Assembly: GCF_024166365.1 (NCBI RefSeq)
Contig: NC_064842.1
Span: forward strand, 17,145,001-17,209,000
Direction of reading: 5' to 3'
From: Elephas maximus indicus
Lineage: Eukaryota; Chordata; Mammalia; Proboscidea; Elephantidae
DNA length: 64,000 nucleotides
Position 1 is the first letter of the stretch, and every line of letters starts with the position of its first letter. Shown here piece after piece: positions 22,374-33,334 of this stretch. A program made the position numbers and the translations under genes. The notes under the pieces were generated by a model that was not told where the DNA came from, did no database searches, and was given only the letters and a program-made list of their open reading frames with translations.

Positions 22374-22740
22374 AGTTGGATGCAGTGGAGCCGATTTTGA
22401 CTCATAGCGCCCCATGTGTTACAGAGTAGAACTGCCCCATAAGTTTTCTTGTCTGAGAAGCCCTGGTGGCTCAATGGTTAAGAACTCCTCTGCTAACCAA
22501 AAGGTCGGCAATTCGAATCCACTAGCCACTCCTTGGAAACTCTACGGGCCAGATCTACTCTGTTCTATAGGGTCATTAAGAGTTGGGATCGACTCAACAG
22601 CAATGAGTTTGATTTTGGGTTTAAACTTTACTGAAGCAGGTCTCCAGGTCTGTCTCCCACAGAGCTGCTGGGTGGGTTCAAACTGCCAACCTTTTGGTTA
22701 AGCAACCCAGCACTTCACCGTTGTACCACCAGGGCTCCTT
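22374..22740 (-). repeat. AfroSINE longer variant, antisense, interrupted
   Basis: The tail part (GAGCCGATTTTGACTCATAG to CCCATAAGTTTTCTT) lies at 22374-22453 and the head part (ACTTTACTGAAGCAGGTCTC to GTACCACCAGGGCTCC) at about 22621-22740. A sense AfroSINE sits between them. The same middle block is intact at 7360-7430. Confidence 0.85.
22454..22620 (+). repeat. AfroSINE, sense, nested in antisense SINE
   Basis: Short-type copy from GAGAAGCCCTGGTGGCTCAA through GGCAATTCGAATCCACTAGC to GATCGACTCAACAGCAATGA. Opposite in strand to its host SINE, so the two could fold into an imperfect hairpin if transcribed together. Confidence 0.88.
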
Positions 22741-23458
22741 CCTGCCACCCTAGCGCCCCATCTTCCTCACTCTTTACTCAGTGACTTACACTTCTTGGTA
22801 AATCCCAGCCCTTTTACTTACATCATCCAGGGGCATTTTAAGCCTGCTTCGGTAGTTCCAGAACTGGTCCTCTCTCTGGCCTTGCTCACCTCCTTATCTG
22901 ATTTCTAACCTCCCTTTCCTAGCTCTAAACCCACCTTTTGACCCCTGGACTTTCCCCCATTTCCCCTTTACTAGCTGAAAAGAGTTCACTTAGACTCTCT
23001 CATTCTTTCGTACCCAGGCTGGATCAACAGGAGGCGATAAGAGATGTCCTGCTTGGACCTATCAGAAACGCTGAGTTTCTCCGCCTGAATGCTGTGTGAA
23101 AGGCAAGGAATGGGACAACAGAAGCCTGAGCAAAACCACTGCCGACGAAAATAGAGAGGCCCTGGCCACAAAATTACTGTGTAAATTCAGACCTTGGCCC
23201 TCACATGAAAAGTTCCCTGGTTTAGTCACACCCTTCACTGAGGCAGTTCAGAAAAGCTAGGGAAAGAGTTCTTTTCTGGGAATTTGGACTGCCGGAAAAA
23301 CTCTCAACGGGAGTCCAAGTCGCCAGGCTGCGGAAAATGAGCTTCAGGTCACAGGGAAAAGTGACTGGCTGGGTTTCGTGTGCTGCCACCTCCCGGGAGA
23401 TGTGAGAACTGCAGAATTGTTGGTACTGGAAGAGAAAAGTCATTCATTCAAATATTTC
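22741..23458. other. No gene or repeat recognised
   Basis: About 700 bp; the open frames on the minus strand (61 and 73 codons) have no recognisable domain. Confidence 0.5.
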
Positions 23459-23549
23459 TTATGCACCCCCTGGTGGCAAAGTGGTTAAGAGCTATGGCTG
23501 CTAACCAAAAGGTTTGCAGTTTGAATCCCCCAGCCCCTCCTTGGAAAGA
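23459..23549 (+). repeat. AfroSINE head joined to RTE 3' end
   Basis: Only the tRNA-like head is present (CCCTGGTGGCAAAGTGGTTA, GCAGTTTGAATCCCCCAGCC, CTCCTTGGAAA). Instead of the usual SINE body the next base begins RTE coding-region sequence, so the unit is a chimera or a SINE cut by RTE insertion. Confidence 0.8.
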
Positions 23550-23928
23550 CTGAAGAAGAATTGATGCCTTTGAATTATGGTATTGGTGAAGAATATTCAA
23601 TATACCATGGAATGCCAGAAAAACGAACAAATCTCTTCGAAGAAATACAGCCAGAATGCCCCTGAGAAGCAAGGATGGCAAGACTAGTTTGGACGTGTTA
23701 TCAGGAGGGATCAACCCCTGGAGAAGGACATCAGGCATAGCAAAGCAGAGGGTCAGCGAAAAAGAGGAAGACCCTCAGTGAGATGGATTGACACAGTGGC
23801 TGCAACAAGGGGCTCAAGCATAACAACTATGGTGAGGATGGCGCAGGACCAGGCAGTGTTTCCTTCTGTTGTAGGTAGGGTCACTGTGAGTCAAAACCAA
23901 CTCAGCAGCACCTAACGACGACAACAAT
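23550..23928 (+). repeat. RTE LINE 3' end, sense
   Basis: Encodes the diverged C-terminal part of RTE ORF2. It has the pattern GAAGAATTGATGCCTTTGAA, TATACCATGGAATGCCAGAA, GGACGTGTTATCAGGAGGGA and GGAAGACCCTCAGTGAGATG, ending in CACCTAACGACGACAACAA. It aligns in order with 53875-54265. Confidence 0.9.
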
Positions 23929-23931
23929 ACG

Positions 23932-24232
23932 TCATCTGATTTTGTGACTGCTGCTTCCACGGGGGTTGGTTGTGGATCCAAGTAAAACGAAATCCTTGAC
24001 AACTTCAATCTTTTCTCCATTTATCATGATGTTGTTTATTAGTCCAGTTGTAAGGATTTTTATTTTCTTTATGTTGAGGTGTAATCTGTACTGAAGGCTG
24101 GTCTTTGATCTTCATCAGTAAGTACTTCAAGTCCTCTTCACTTTCAACAAGCAAGGTTGTGTCATTTGCATATCACAGTTTGTTAATTAGTCTTCCTCCA
24201 ATCCTGATGCCATGTTCTTCTTCGTATAGTCC
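23932..24232 (-). repeat. RTE LINE internal segment, inverted
   Basis: Reverse complement of the RTE region seen at about 51540-51800: CTGCTTCCACGGGGGTTGGT, CAATCTTTTCTCCATTTATC, and CTTCATCAGTAAGTACTTCA. It lies directly before a sense RTE 3' end, the layout left by 5' inversion during insertion. Confidence 0.85.
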
Positions 24233-24235
24233 AGC

Positions 24236-24411
24236 ACAGGGTCAGCAAAAAAGAGGAAGACCCTCAATGAGATGGATTAACACATGGCTGCAACAATGGG
24301 CTCAAACATACCTACTATTTTGAGGATGGCACAGGACTGGGTAATGTTTCATTCTGTTATACATAGGGTTGCTATAAGTTGGGCCCGACTCAACTACACC
24401 TAACAACAACA
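24236..24411 (+). repeat. RTE LINE 3' end, sense
   Basis: Starts GGGTCAGCAAAAAAGAGGAA and ends CGACTCAACTACACCTAACA ACAACAC. With the inverted segment at 23932-24232 it forms one twin-primed insertion. Confidence 0.88.
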
Positions 24412-24429
24412 CATGTATACTACGTAAGA

Positions 24430-24640
24430 GGGAGCCCCTGGGTGGTGCTATCAGCTAACGCACTTGGCTGCCAACCAAAAGGTTGGAGGTTCGAGTCCAT
24501 CCAGAGGCACCTCAGAAGAAAGGCCTGGCAATCTAGTTCTAAAATAGCAGCCCTGGAAACCCGTATGGACCACAGTTCTACTCTGATGTACACAGGGTCT
24601 CTGTGAGTCAGAGTTGACTCCACGGCAGCTGGTGGTAGTG
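24430..24640 (+). repeat. AfroSINE, older variant, sense
   Basis: Head GAGCCCCTGGGTGGTGCTAT and GGAGGTTCGAGTCCATCCAG, then AGAAGAAAGGCCTGGCAATC, ending TCCACGGCAGCTGGTGG. Confidence 0.9.
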
Positions 24641-24679
24641 GCAGACGTACAACGACATCCCCAACCTTGACAAGGTTAG

Positions 24680-25495
24680 AGTTTGGGACAGACGATAATA
24701 GGCAACTCTTTGTGATAAATGTATAGAGACTATGTGGAGTAAATTGGTCATTTGGCACAATATAGTCCATAAAAATAATGTTCTACATCCTAGAACATTA
24801 TAGGATTTTATGTCTGGGGTCTTAAAAGCTTGCAAGTGGCCATCTGAGATATAACTATTAGTCCAGAGCAAAAGAGAAAGAAGGAAACCAAAGACTCAAA
24901 GAAGAACCTAGCTTACAGAACCAATAGTCTACACAAACAACAACACCTACCTTGAGAACGAAAGAACTAGATGGTGCCTGGCTACCACCACCAACCATTC
25001 TAACCAGAGACTCAATAGATGGTCCTGGATAGAATGGGAGAAAAATGTAAAACAAAACTCAAATTCCTAAAACAAAGGCCAGACTTACTGGACTGGTAGA
25101 GACTAGATCAACTCCCAGAACTATCACCCTGAGATACTCTTCAAACCTGGAACTCAAACCACTCCCAGAGATCAACTTTCAGCAGATGACAGATTGGCCC
25201 ATAAAATAAATAATATCACCTGTGAGTACTGTGTGCCTCACAATAATCATCTAAATGAAACCAAATGATAAACATTTACCCTAGACCAAAGATGAGAAGG
25301 CAAGGAGGGAGGAGGGGGACAGGGAAGCTAGATTAATGGAAACAGAACAACCAAAATGGAAATAATGAGAATGCTGATATATTGCGGAAAATGTGACCAA
25401 TGACACTAAACAACATTCACAGGAATTGTTAAATGAGAACCTAATTTCCTGTGTAAACTTAAATCCAAAACACAATAAAATACCTATTTTTTTAA
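24680..25495 (+). repeat. L1 3' UTR, sense, 5'-truncated
   Basis: Runs from about GGGACAGACGATAATAGG through TTATGTCTGGGGTCTTAAAA, ACTAGATGGTGCCTGGCTAC, CAAAACTCAAATTCCTAAAA and AAAATAAATAATATCACCTG to CACAATAAAATACC. The left edge is approximate. This copy is the best uninterrupted reference for the nested case at 16.9-18.1 kb. Confidence 0.85.
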
Positions 25496-25546
25496 CGTAA
25501 TACAGAGTAGTGTGCAAGGCAGAATCCTGGGATATTCTTCGGCAGA

Positions 25547-26272
25547 CTTTTTTTCCTTCTGTCCCACCTCCAATCCATTATCAAGTCTTCTCAATTCCAA
25601 GTCCAAAACATCCCTCATACCATCCACTTCTCTCCATTCCCGCTTCCTTCTCTCCTGATCCAAAGCTCCCTTCTATCTAGCCTCCTCCCTGAATGTTCCC
25701 TAGCTCTCTTCAATCCATTTACCACCTGGCAGCCCACTTAAGACCATTTATTATTTTTTGGTTGCTCTTAGGATTCAGACTAAACTCCCTACCACAATCC
25801 ATGGGCCCTGCGTGGCCCAGCAGCTGCCTCCTCCCTAACACTGCCCCCCACCACCAGCCACTTCATCTCACCTGGTGGCCAGTCTTTCTAACTCTGTATA
25901 CCAGCACACAGATCTTTCAATTCTCCCGATAAAACAAGCTCTTTCTTGTTTCCAGGACTTTGCTTCCCTTCTGTTAAGAACACTGCTCCTTATCTCTCCC
26001 CCGCCACCTATTTAATTCCATTCACCCTTCATATGGCCCCTCAATAGTCACTTCTTTAGGGAAACCTTTCCTGAGCTGCAGAAAATGGATCTTTCTGCTG
26101 TCCACTCTAAAATTTCTCGTGGCAAACATCACAGTTTAACTGCATATGTGTCCACTTATTTGATGAATGTCTGCTTCACCCCTCACGCCTGTAAATTCAT
26201 CATTGTATCACCTGTACCTAGCATGGTGCCTGACATATAGTAAATGCTGAAGAAATATTTGTGGAGTGAATT
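25547..26272 (+). repeat. L2 LINE 3' region, sense
   Basis: Shows L2 order: ATCCATTATCAAGTC, TTCAGACTAAACTCCCTACC, CACTTCTTTAGGGAAACC, then GTACCTAGCATGGTGCCTGA and ATATAGTAAATGCTGAAGAA. The 79-codon frame at 25693 is a by-product. Confidence 0.75.
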
Positions 26273-27791
26273 TTAGTGGACATGTCAATTTTTTATGGTT
26301 TGTTCAGTGAGTATAGAAGCAAACTCCCCATAACGTGAGTGGAACAGGCCAGGGTTTCCTTGGGAACTTAGTGGGATGCCTTTAATCCGCTTGGTAGTAT
26401 TCTGCAGTGGCATCTCTCCCTGAGCCTTACTGGACTGTGTTACTGGAAGTCCAACATCTCCTGTTCCATCCTGGGTCCACAGGGTGGGTCACTGGTGGAG
26501 AGAGGGAAGGCTAATAATGTCCCAGTGGGGTAAATGGCACAGGGACCAGGGAACCGTAGGTTGGATTTGCATGGAGAGAGACCATTAGAGTCAGAAGGCC
26601 ACTGGAATGATGACTCTAGAATCTTGAAGTCCCAGGTATTTTCCCCCCAGGTTTCAGGGTGGATGGATGCTGTGTATATAATGCAAATAGAGCCAGACAC
26701 CTACTTGAACATCATGCCCTGGGGCTTAGGCTAGTTGGAATTTTCCATTCACTAAAACTTTACTGAGTTCCTGTCCTCCAGCAGGTTATACTTGCCATTG
26801 GCCTCCAGAGGGCACCCTGGAGGCTATTCTGGGCAGCCTCTCCAGTACTGACCAGCTTCCATGATCAGTGGAAGCCAATCTGAAAGCAGCTTGGGTCAAA
26901 GCCACATGGTTACAGATCAGGATGGGTGAAGACGTGCCAGGGAGCAGTGGCGAGGTGGGCTGATTAGTCATGTGGTTGATAGGACTTATAGCAACATAGG
27001 TATGCAGTGGCCATTTGCTTTTTTAATTGCCCAGCATCCATTTCCACTTTATTGGAAAACTCCAAGTTTTGTTGATGGAGTTAACCCTCTCTCACTGTGT
27101 GCCCTCTTGGTAGGACAGAAATCAAGGAGCCTTCTTCCCCATAGCCAAGGGTGGGCACATGATCTGGGCTGGGCCACTCAGATTCTCCCTTGAGACTCTC
27201 TCCAGAGACACTCATGACAGTGAATCTTAAACAGAAAGTGAGGCATCAGCAGAAATGAGCACTTGGAGCTCATCCACCTGCTCAGTAACTCGCAGATAAG
27301 GTAGCTGACCAGTTTCCGTTGTCTGGATATCTGAAGTGGCCTTGGTTCCTGTCCCATTTCAAGACTAGATCCCCATACTTAGCTGGAGTGGAGAGGAGAT
27401 ACCATGATCATGAAGGGCAAGACTCATCCATCGCACTGTGGATGTGCTGACCCCCGAGATTTCCCCACATGTGGGGAACTCAACTGCATAATTTGTGGTA
27501 ATGGGGACTGCCTTAGTGCTTTCCCCTGTTAAAAAAAAAAAAGAGAGAGAGAGAGAAGGGGAAAAAAAAAATACTGGCTCTCCAGCCTTCTGTCTACTCT
27601 GTGAGAAACCTGATAGCCCTTCAACAAACTTCTTGTTTGATTAGCTGAAGTTGGTTTTTGTTGCCTATAACCAAGAAACATTATCTTCTCATTCATAACT
27701 TCCATTTGACAAACTACAGATGGTTGGCAATAGTACAAAGCCTTGGATAGTTGCTGCGAAAAGAGGAGGTGGCTGAGATGGTCTAAGATAT
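26273..27791. other. No gene; possible old LTR at 26.9-27.7 kb
   Basis: Sequence near 27150-27190 (GGGCACATGATCTGGGC) and the end at 27600-27670 (GATAGCCCTTCAACAAACTT, TTTTTGTTGCCTATAACCAAG) resemble an old LTR and its 3' end. A GA-rich microsatellite with A-runs lies at 27531-27571. Confidence 0.4.
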
Positions 27792-27994
27792 GGCCAGTTG
27801 CCGTCAAGTCGATTTCAACTCATGGCAACCCCACGTGTATCAGAGCAGAAGTGTGCTCCATAAGGTTTTCAGTGGCTGATTTTTGGAAGTAGATCCCCAG
27901 GCCTTTCTTCTGAGGTCCCTCTGGGTGGACTTGAACTTCTAACCTTTTGGTTAGGAGCCACACACGTCAACCATTTGCGTCACCTGGGGACTCT
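27792..27994 (-). repeat. AfroSINE, longer-body variant, antisense
   Basis: GTTGCCGTCAAGTCGATTTC, then TTTTTGGAAGTAGATCCCCA and GGCCTTTCTTCTGAGGTCCC, ending CACCTGGGGACTCTGG. Well preserved. Confidence 0.9.
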
Positions 27995-29640
27995 GGTCTA
28001 AAATATAACCCATAATCCTTGGAAGCTAAATGGGTTGGCACTAGTTCGTGACGGTAGGGGGTCACCTGCTGGCATTAAGTATACTATCTTGGTGAAGGCA
28101 CCTATTACCATAGGAATGAGCAAGGGGTATACACGCAAGGAAGGCCAGAGAAGAAACCCAGAGGCTTCATCTTCCAGGGTCATTTGAGGTTGGAGAATGT
28201 GCAACAATCCTCGGGCTGCCCCAGGCACAGATATCAGAGGCAGAGCCACAATGCAGGATGTCATCAGGCAGACAACTGAGAAAAAGGCCCCATTCTAAAG
28301 AGGTCATCTAACCTCCGCTGCTGCCAGATTCTGAGAGAAATCCCTCCTATGCTGGAGAAATTGTTGGTTTTCAACAGTGTGAGGCTGGGCTAGGTCAAGT
28401 TAAGCTGGGACCGTGGGAGAGATGGTGAGTCCTTGCCAGTGCTGGAGACAAGAGTTGGAAGCATACGAAAAAGGATGAGTCCTTGAGGAGGTGGCTGGGT
28501 AGCGGTGAACAACACTACGCTCTTGACATGCCTTTCCAGGAGCAGCTTGATGAGGAAGGGCTTATGAGTCACGGCCCCTCCTCAGAGAATTCCTGTTGGT
28601 AATGTTCACCTCCATCCGGGCAGCCCTGGAGCATTCTAGAAGCCAGGCCTGACAGACCAAGGATTGCTCCACAAATCCTCCCTATATCCTGAGTCCATAA
28701 GTGCTTTGATCTAGAGGCAGAAGCTTCAACTTCCCTTTCTCCCTACCTGCCCCCAGAGCTCCAGCGCATTGTGGTTGTGACCTGACCCCAGGGGTCAGGA
28801 ACTAGGCTGCTGTCATCAGGCCTATATATCCTCAGTAGTCAGCGAGGCCAGGGGAGTTGGGTTGGGGTTGTGCAGCAAGGGCCCTGAGGTGTACATCAGG
28901 GATCTTAGTCATAACAACAGAAACAAATATGCTGAAAAGATATTGGGTACCTCAGAATTGCCAGAAAGAGTGGAAAATCAGGCCTGGAGGAGACAGAAAC
29001 AAAAACAAAGACCCAGTCCACTACAGATGGGTCCAGTAAGGACACCACTGTCCCTGCCACTGAGCACCAGATGCTGCAGGTACACTGCTGACCCTGCCCA
29101 CACTGGACAGGGGACACCCCACGGCTGTCACTGCCGACGCTTCTGACTCCCACTGGAGGTGGTAACCAGAAAAGATTCCCTTGCTTCTTCGTTTCACTAA
29201 CTCCCAGTTCTGAATCTAGGGTGGTGTTTCTGATTCAGTGTTAAAAAAAACCAAAACAAAAGCAGTCCAACAAACTCCCTTCAACCACCACTTAATTTTA
29301 TTTTTTACCTTTTTATTATCTGAATTCTCCCATACATGTTTTTAAAAGAAGAACCATGGCTAGCCCTCTGTAGATGCCTTGGTGCCCTGCCAGATCCCTA
29401 ATGGCAGCTGCACGCCCACCCCCAGCTGCTGAGAGTGCTGGCTGAAAACACATCGCAGCTGCTCCTCTTGTCCTCCCCTTGCTCTTGGCTGACAGGTGCT
29501 GCCCTGCTGGGCAGTTATGAACTTCTTTCTCCCCAGGGAGGAGGCGGCAGCTCACGGCCAATGACTGACTGATACAGGTGTCTGAAAGCCTGGCCCCCTT
29601 GCCTCAGTGCAGATTGTGTTCCAGCGTCTTCCCCCTGTTA
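27995..29640. other. No gene or assignable repeat seen
   Basis: About 1.6 kb with overlapping short frames of 60-94 codons on both strands and no domain or splice support. Confidence 0.5.
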
Positions 29641-29836
29641 AACTATACCTGAGATGACATCCTTTACCTGGGTTAGACTTTACCTGAGACTATATCACTT
29701 TTTTTTTTTTTAATATCATTTTTACCTGGGTCAGACTTTACCTGAGACCACATCACTTATCTGGGTTAGACTTTACTTGGGACCACATCTTTTACCTGGG
29801 TTAGACTTTACCTGAACTGAGACTACATCCTTTCTC
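29641..29836. repeat. Short minisatellite, about 36-bp unit
   Basis: About four imperfect units built on TTACCTGGGTTAGACTTTAC plus CTGAGACCACATC. One unit is interrupted by a T-run at 29699-29712. The unit count and edges are by eye. Confidence 0.8.
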
Positions 29837-30143
29837 AGTGCTTTCTCTCCCCACATTTGTCTTGCTTCCCTTCCTCCTGAGAGGAGCGGCCCCTCTTTCC
29901 TGAGAACATCCCCTCAATAAGTCACCAACACCAGGAACCCCATCTCAGGCTCTGCTTCTAGAGAGCCTGGCCTCAGGCATACTTTTGCTGTCATTATCAC
30001 CATCATCTCTCTCCCCTTCTATTCCAAGCCCCACAGCCAGATGTGTCTTGCCTTCTGTTTCTGGGTGGCTGGTTATCATGGGCAAGGGCAGACAGGCAGA
30101 GAGGCAGGAGAGCCTCATGACTAGGGCCAGGTAGACAGATATT

Positions 30144-30160
30144 AACCCTAACCCTAACCC
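30144..30160. repeat. Telomere-type repeat, left flank of SINE
   Basis: AACCCTAACCCTAACCC, almost three vertebrate telomere units, directly beside the tail of an antisense SINE. A matching string lies on the other side of the SINE (30452-30465). Confidence 0.9.
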
Positions 30161-30451
30161 TTGTTGTTGTTAGCTGCCATTGAGTCAGCCCCTGGCTTTT
30201 GGCAACAAGAGCACCATCCTCATGATCAGATTGTATGGTTACGATCCATAGGGTTTTCACTGGCTGATTTTCAGAAGTAGATCACCAGGTCTTTCTTCCT
30301 GGTCCATCTTAGTCTGGAAGCTCCGCTGAAACCTGTTCGGCATGAGTAACACACACGCTTCCACTGACAGATGGTGGTGCCTGCCAATGGGGAGCATGGG
30401 TTGATAACTGAACCTAGATCTCCTGTATGGAAAGCGGCAATTCTACCACTG
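30161..30451 (-). repeat. tRNA-Gly-headed SINE, antisense
   Basis: The head, read on the minus strand, gives TCAGTGGTAGAATTGCCGC, close to the D-arm and anticodon region of tRNA-Gly(GCC). The body has TCCACTGACAGATGGTGGTG, CTCCGCTGAAACCTGTTCGG and the block shared with longer AfroSINEs (TTTTCAGAAGTAGATCACCA), and the tail is TTGTTGTTGTTAGCTGCC. Related copy at 58384-58717. Confidence 0.8.
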
Positions 30452-30465
30452 AACCCTAACCCTAA
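30452..30465. repeat. Telomere-type repeat, right flank of SINE
   Basis: AACCCTAACCCTAA, matching the string at 30144-30157, so the two form a 14-bp target site duplication made of telomere units. Confidence 0.85.
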
Positions 30466-30529
30466 TCCCATGCAAATAAATGTAGGGTTGCGACTGTGAT
30501 AGGCCTCATGAAGGAAAAGTGCACACTGC

Positions 30530-31380
30530 TGTCTGAGGGGATTTGACCTAATCAGGAGGTCCAGGAAGGCTTCCCTAAGGAAGTGATTTTAAAAAACTGC
30601 TAAAACTAACCCATTGTTGTCGAGTCGATTCTGACTCACAGCAACCCTATAGAACAAAGTAGAACTGCCCCACAGAGTTTCCAAGGAGCACCTGGTGGAT
30701 TTGAACTGCTGACCTTTAGGTTAGCAGCCGTAGTGCTTAACCACTGCACCACCAGTGTTTCCACGGAAGTGATACTAAGCTGCAATTTGAAAAATGAGTA
30801 AAAGTGTCAACTGGTGGAGAGAAGAGTATTCTAGGCAGAGGATTCGCATACACAAAGGCCCTAAGCAAGAGGGAATATGGAGAACATAGGAGATGAAAAC
30901 AAGACCAGTGTGATTACAGCTAGAAACCCAAGGCTGGCAGCACTGACTGAGGGACCAGAGCTGGCTGGCTTGGCTTTTTAAGGAGTCTGGTCTTTTTCCT
31001 AAAAAAAAAAAACAGAAGGATGGCATTAATGTAGCAGGAGTAAAGTGACATGATCAGGTTTGCATTTTGAAAGACTTCTCTGGCTGCAGTGTGGAGAATG
31101 GCTTTGAAAGGAACCCAGAATAAACTTGGACAGCCAGAGAGGGGCCATTGTAGAGGCTGGGGGAAGAAGACAGGAGCTTGGCAGGGGTGGGAGGGCGTGG
31201 CAGTGGAGAGAGGTGGACAGGTGTGGAAGATCTTCAGGACTAACGCTGACAGGATTTGCTGATGCATTTTCTGGGGGCGATGGTGAGGAGAGGGAGTTGT
31301 CAAGGATGACGTCTGAGTTTCTGGTTTTCATAACTGGAGGGACTGAAGGAAAAGCTGGAGATGATAGGGCAGGCTCTGCC
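30530..31380 (-). repeat. L2 LINE, antisense, with SINE inside
   Basis: GTCCAGGAAGGCTTCCCTAA, GAGAAGAGTATTCTAGGCAG, ACAAAGGCCCTAAGCAAG, AGTAAAGTGACATGATCAGG and ATTTTGAAAGACTTCTCTGG follow the antisense L2 order over about 850 bp. An AfroSINE interrupts it. The 134-, 127- and 118-codon frames here are by-products. Confidence 0.75.
30588..30764 (-). repeat. AfroSINE inserted in L2, 9-bp TSD
   Basis: Short-type antisense copy (GTTGTCGAGTCGATTCTGAC to GCACCACCAGTGTTTCC), flanked by GGAAGTGAT at 30579-30587 and 30765-30773. The duplication fixes both ends. Confidence 0.9.
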
Positions 31381-32029
31381 ATAGATGTGTGTGTTCCTCT
31401 GGGACAAAGACTGTGTTCTGTTTGTGTCCCACTCTGCTATATTGTTATCCACATGTTAAAAAAAAAACACTCAATAAATTTTGCTAAATGTCCTATATGT
31501 TTTGCATTGTTAATCAACCAGTGTCTTTGATGACAAACGGTTCCCCTCCCTGACATGTTCTGCACATTTGGTTGAGTCAGGCTAAGATGGTGGGCATGGC
31601 GAGAAGGAAGGAGTGGGCAGAGCTGAGGGAAGAGGAACATGGGAGACGGTGGGTAGGGTGGATGCCTGGGTAAAGAGGGCAGCAGTGTAGCTCTCGTGTT
31701 GGAACAAATTTTACCTCTGCTAGGCCAATTTCGTCTTTTTTGTTCCCAGCTGGCTTACATATAAAACCTGATTCTTGACTCTGAGATACTGAAATGCCAT
31801 TTATCATTCAGAGAAAAGAATTTTCTTCTCTCTAGAGAAGTCCCTTAAGGAGAAAGAAATGTCCCTGTTAAAACTTTAGTAATTCAACTACTTTGCATAG
31901 ACCATGACTGGAAAGTACCTGTCTACAACAAGTCACCAGTATGACCCACTTCACCAGCTTGAATATAGCTCTTTTATTTTTTTATTAATGTCCTGAGCCC
32001 CAAATTCACCTCTTCTGTGATTTTTTTAA
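31381..32029. other. No gene; possible LINE 3' scrap
   Basis: At 31455-31490 an A-run is followed by CACTCAATAAATTTTGCTAA, like an L2 end. The rest is unassigned. Confidence 0.4.
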
Positions 32030-32755
32030 AAATACCTTTATTGAAATATAATTCACATACCATACAATTCACCCATTTAAAGTGTACAATTCAATGGATT
32101 TTAGTATATTCACAGATATATACAATTATCATCACAGTCAATTTTAGAATATTTTCATCAGAAAGAAACTGTTTAGCTACCATCCCTCACTCACCCAATC
32201 CCCTAAGCCCTAAGCAACCACAAATATACATTCTGTCTGTATAGGTTTGCCTATTCTATACATTTCATATAAATTGAATCAGATAATATGTGGTCTTTTG
32301 TGACTAACTTCTTCCACTTAGCAAATGTTTCAAGGTTCATCCGTGTTATAGCATGTATCACTACTTCATTCTTTTTTAGAGCTGAATAGTATTGCATTGT
32401 GTGGATTTTCCACATGTTATTTATCATCCATCCATTGACCGATGTTTGGACTGTTTTCACATTTTGGCTGTTATGAATAATGCTGCTACAAACATTGGTG
32501 GACAAGTTTTTGCGTGGACATGTATTTTAATTTCTCTTGGGCGTATACCTAGGAGTGGAATTGCTGGGTCATATATTAACTATGTTTAATCTTTTGAGGA
32601 ACTGCTAGGCTGTTTTCCAGAGTAGATGCACCGTTTTACATTGCCACCAGCAATGTATGAGGGTTCTGATTTCTCCACATCTCCAACGCTTATCTGACTT
32701 TTTTAGTTCTAGCCATCCTAGCGGGTGTGAAGTGGTATTTTGTTGCAGTCCAACT
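32030..32755 (-). repeat. L1 LINE (older mammalian), 3' end, antisense
   Basis: Antisense L1: TTTATTGAAATATAATTCAC, then GAATAATGCTGCTACAAACA, GGGCGTATACCTAGGAGTGG, CAATTGCTGGGTCATAT-like text and AGCAATGTATGAGGGTTCTG. This is the common old L1 ORF2 end and 3' UTR. The 84-codon minus frame at 32251-32505 (KIHTMQYYSALKKNE) is a remnant of L1 ORF2. Confidence 0.85.
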
Positions 32756-32799
32756 TGATCTTGTTAGAAATCTAGTGTTTTTCTTTTTGGGTCACACCC

Positions 32800-33200
32800 C
32801 TTCAGATTTTCTAAGAACTCTTCACCAGCTAGCTATTCCACAGCAGCAGCCTGCTGATGTGTCTCCCTATGCCCATCTTTTCTCCAGTTCATTCCCTTTA
32901 GAACAGTCAAAGTGATCTGATCAAGTCATACCTATGCTCTTAGCGTAAAAGTGCAAACTCCTAACCATGGCCCATGGCCTTCAAGGCGTGCATGAGGTGA
33001 CCCCTGCCTATTTTTCCAATCTGTGTCTTCCTCCCACTCATGTCTGTGTTCTACCAACTGGTCTTCTTTCAGCTCCTCAACTACGCTAAGCTGTTTAATG
33101 CCTGAGGACCTTTGCAATTGCTGTTCCCCCAACCTTGCATTCTCCTCCCATTCTTTGCCTCATCGTTTAGATCTTAGCCTCCTGGAAAGGCCCACACTTA
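32800..33200 (+). repeat. L2 LINE 3' region, sense
   Basis: GTGATCTGATCAAGTCATAC, GCAAACTCCTAACCATGGCC, TTCAAGGCGTGCATGAGGTG and CTTTGCAATTGCTGTTCCC follow L2 order. The left edge is uncertain. Confidence 0.75.
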
Positions 33201-33334
33201 CTAACTTGGTGTTTGGTGACATTACATCGAGAGCTTGAAATTAACCACAGTGTGAGTATTTGTCACACAAATTGGCAAATGTTAAAAATTAGGGTTTTTT
33301 TTTTTTGTACAGAGCCAGTTTACCAGCATACCAC

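Noticed and set aside
30144..30160. Chromosome-fusion scar of telomere repeats
   Set aside because: The tract is under three units, and its partner on the other side of a SINE makes target-site duplication the simpler reading.
31126..31530. 134-codon open frame and its minus-strand partners
   Set aside because: Antisense L2 sequence; frames of similar length on both strands indicate lack of stop codons, not coding.
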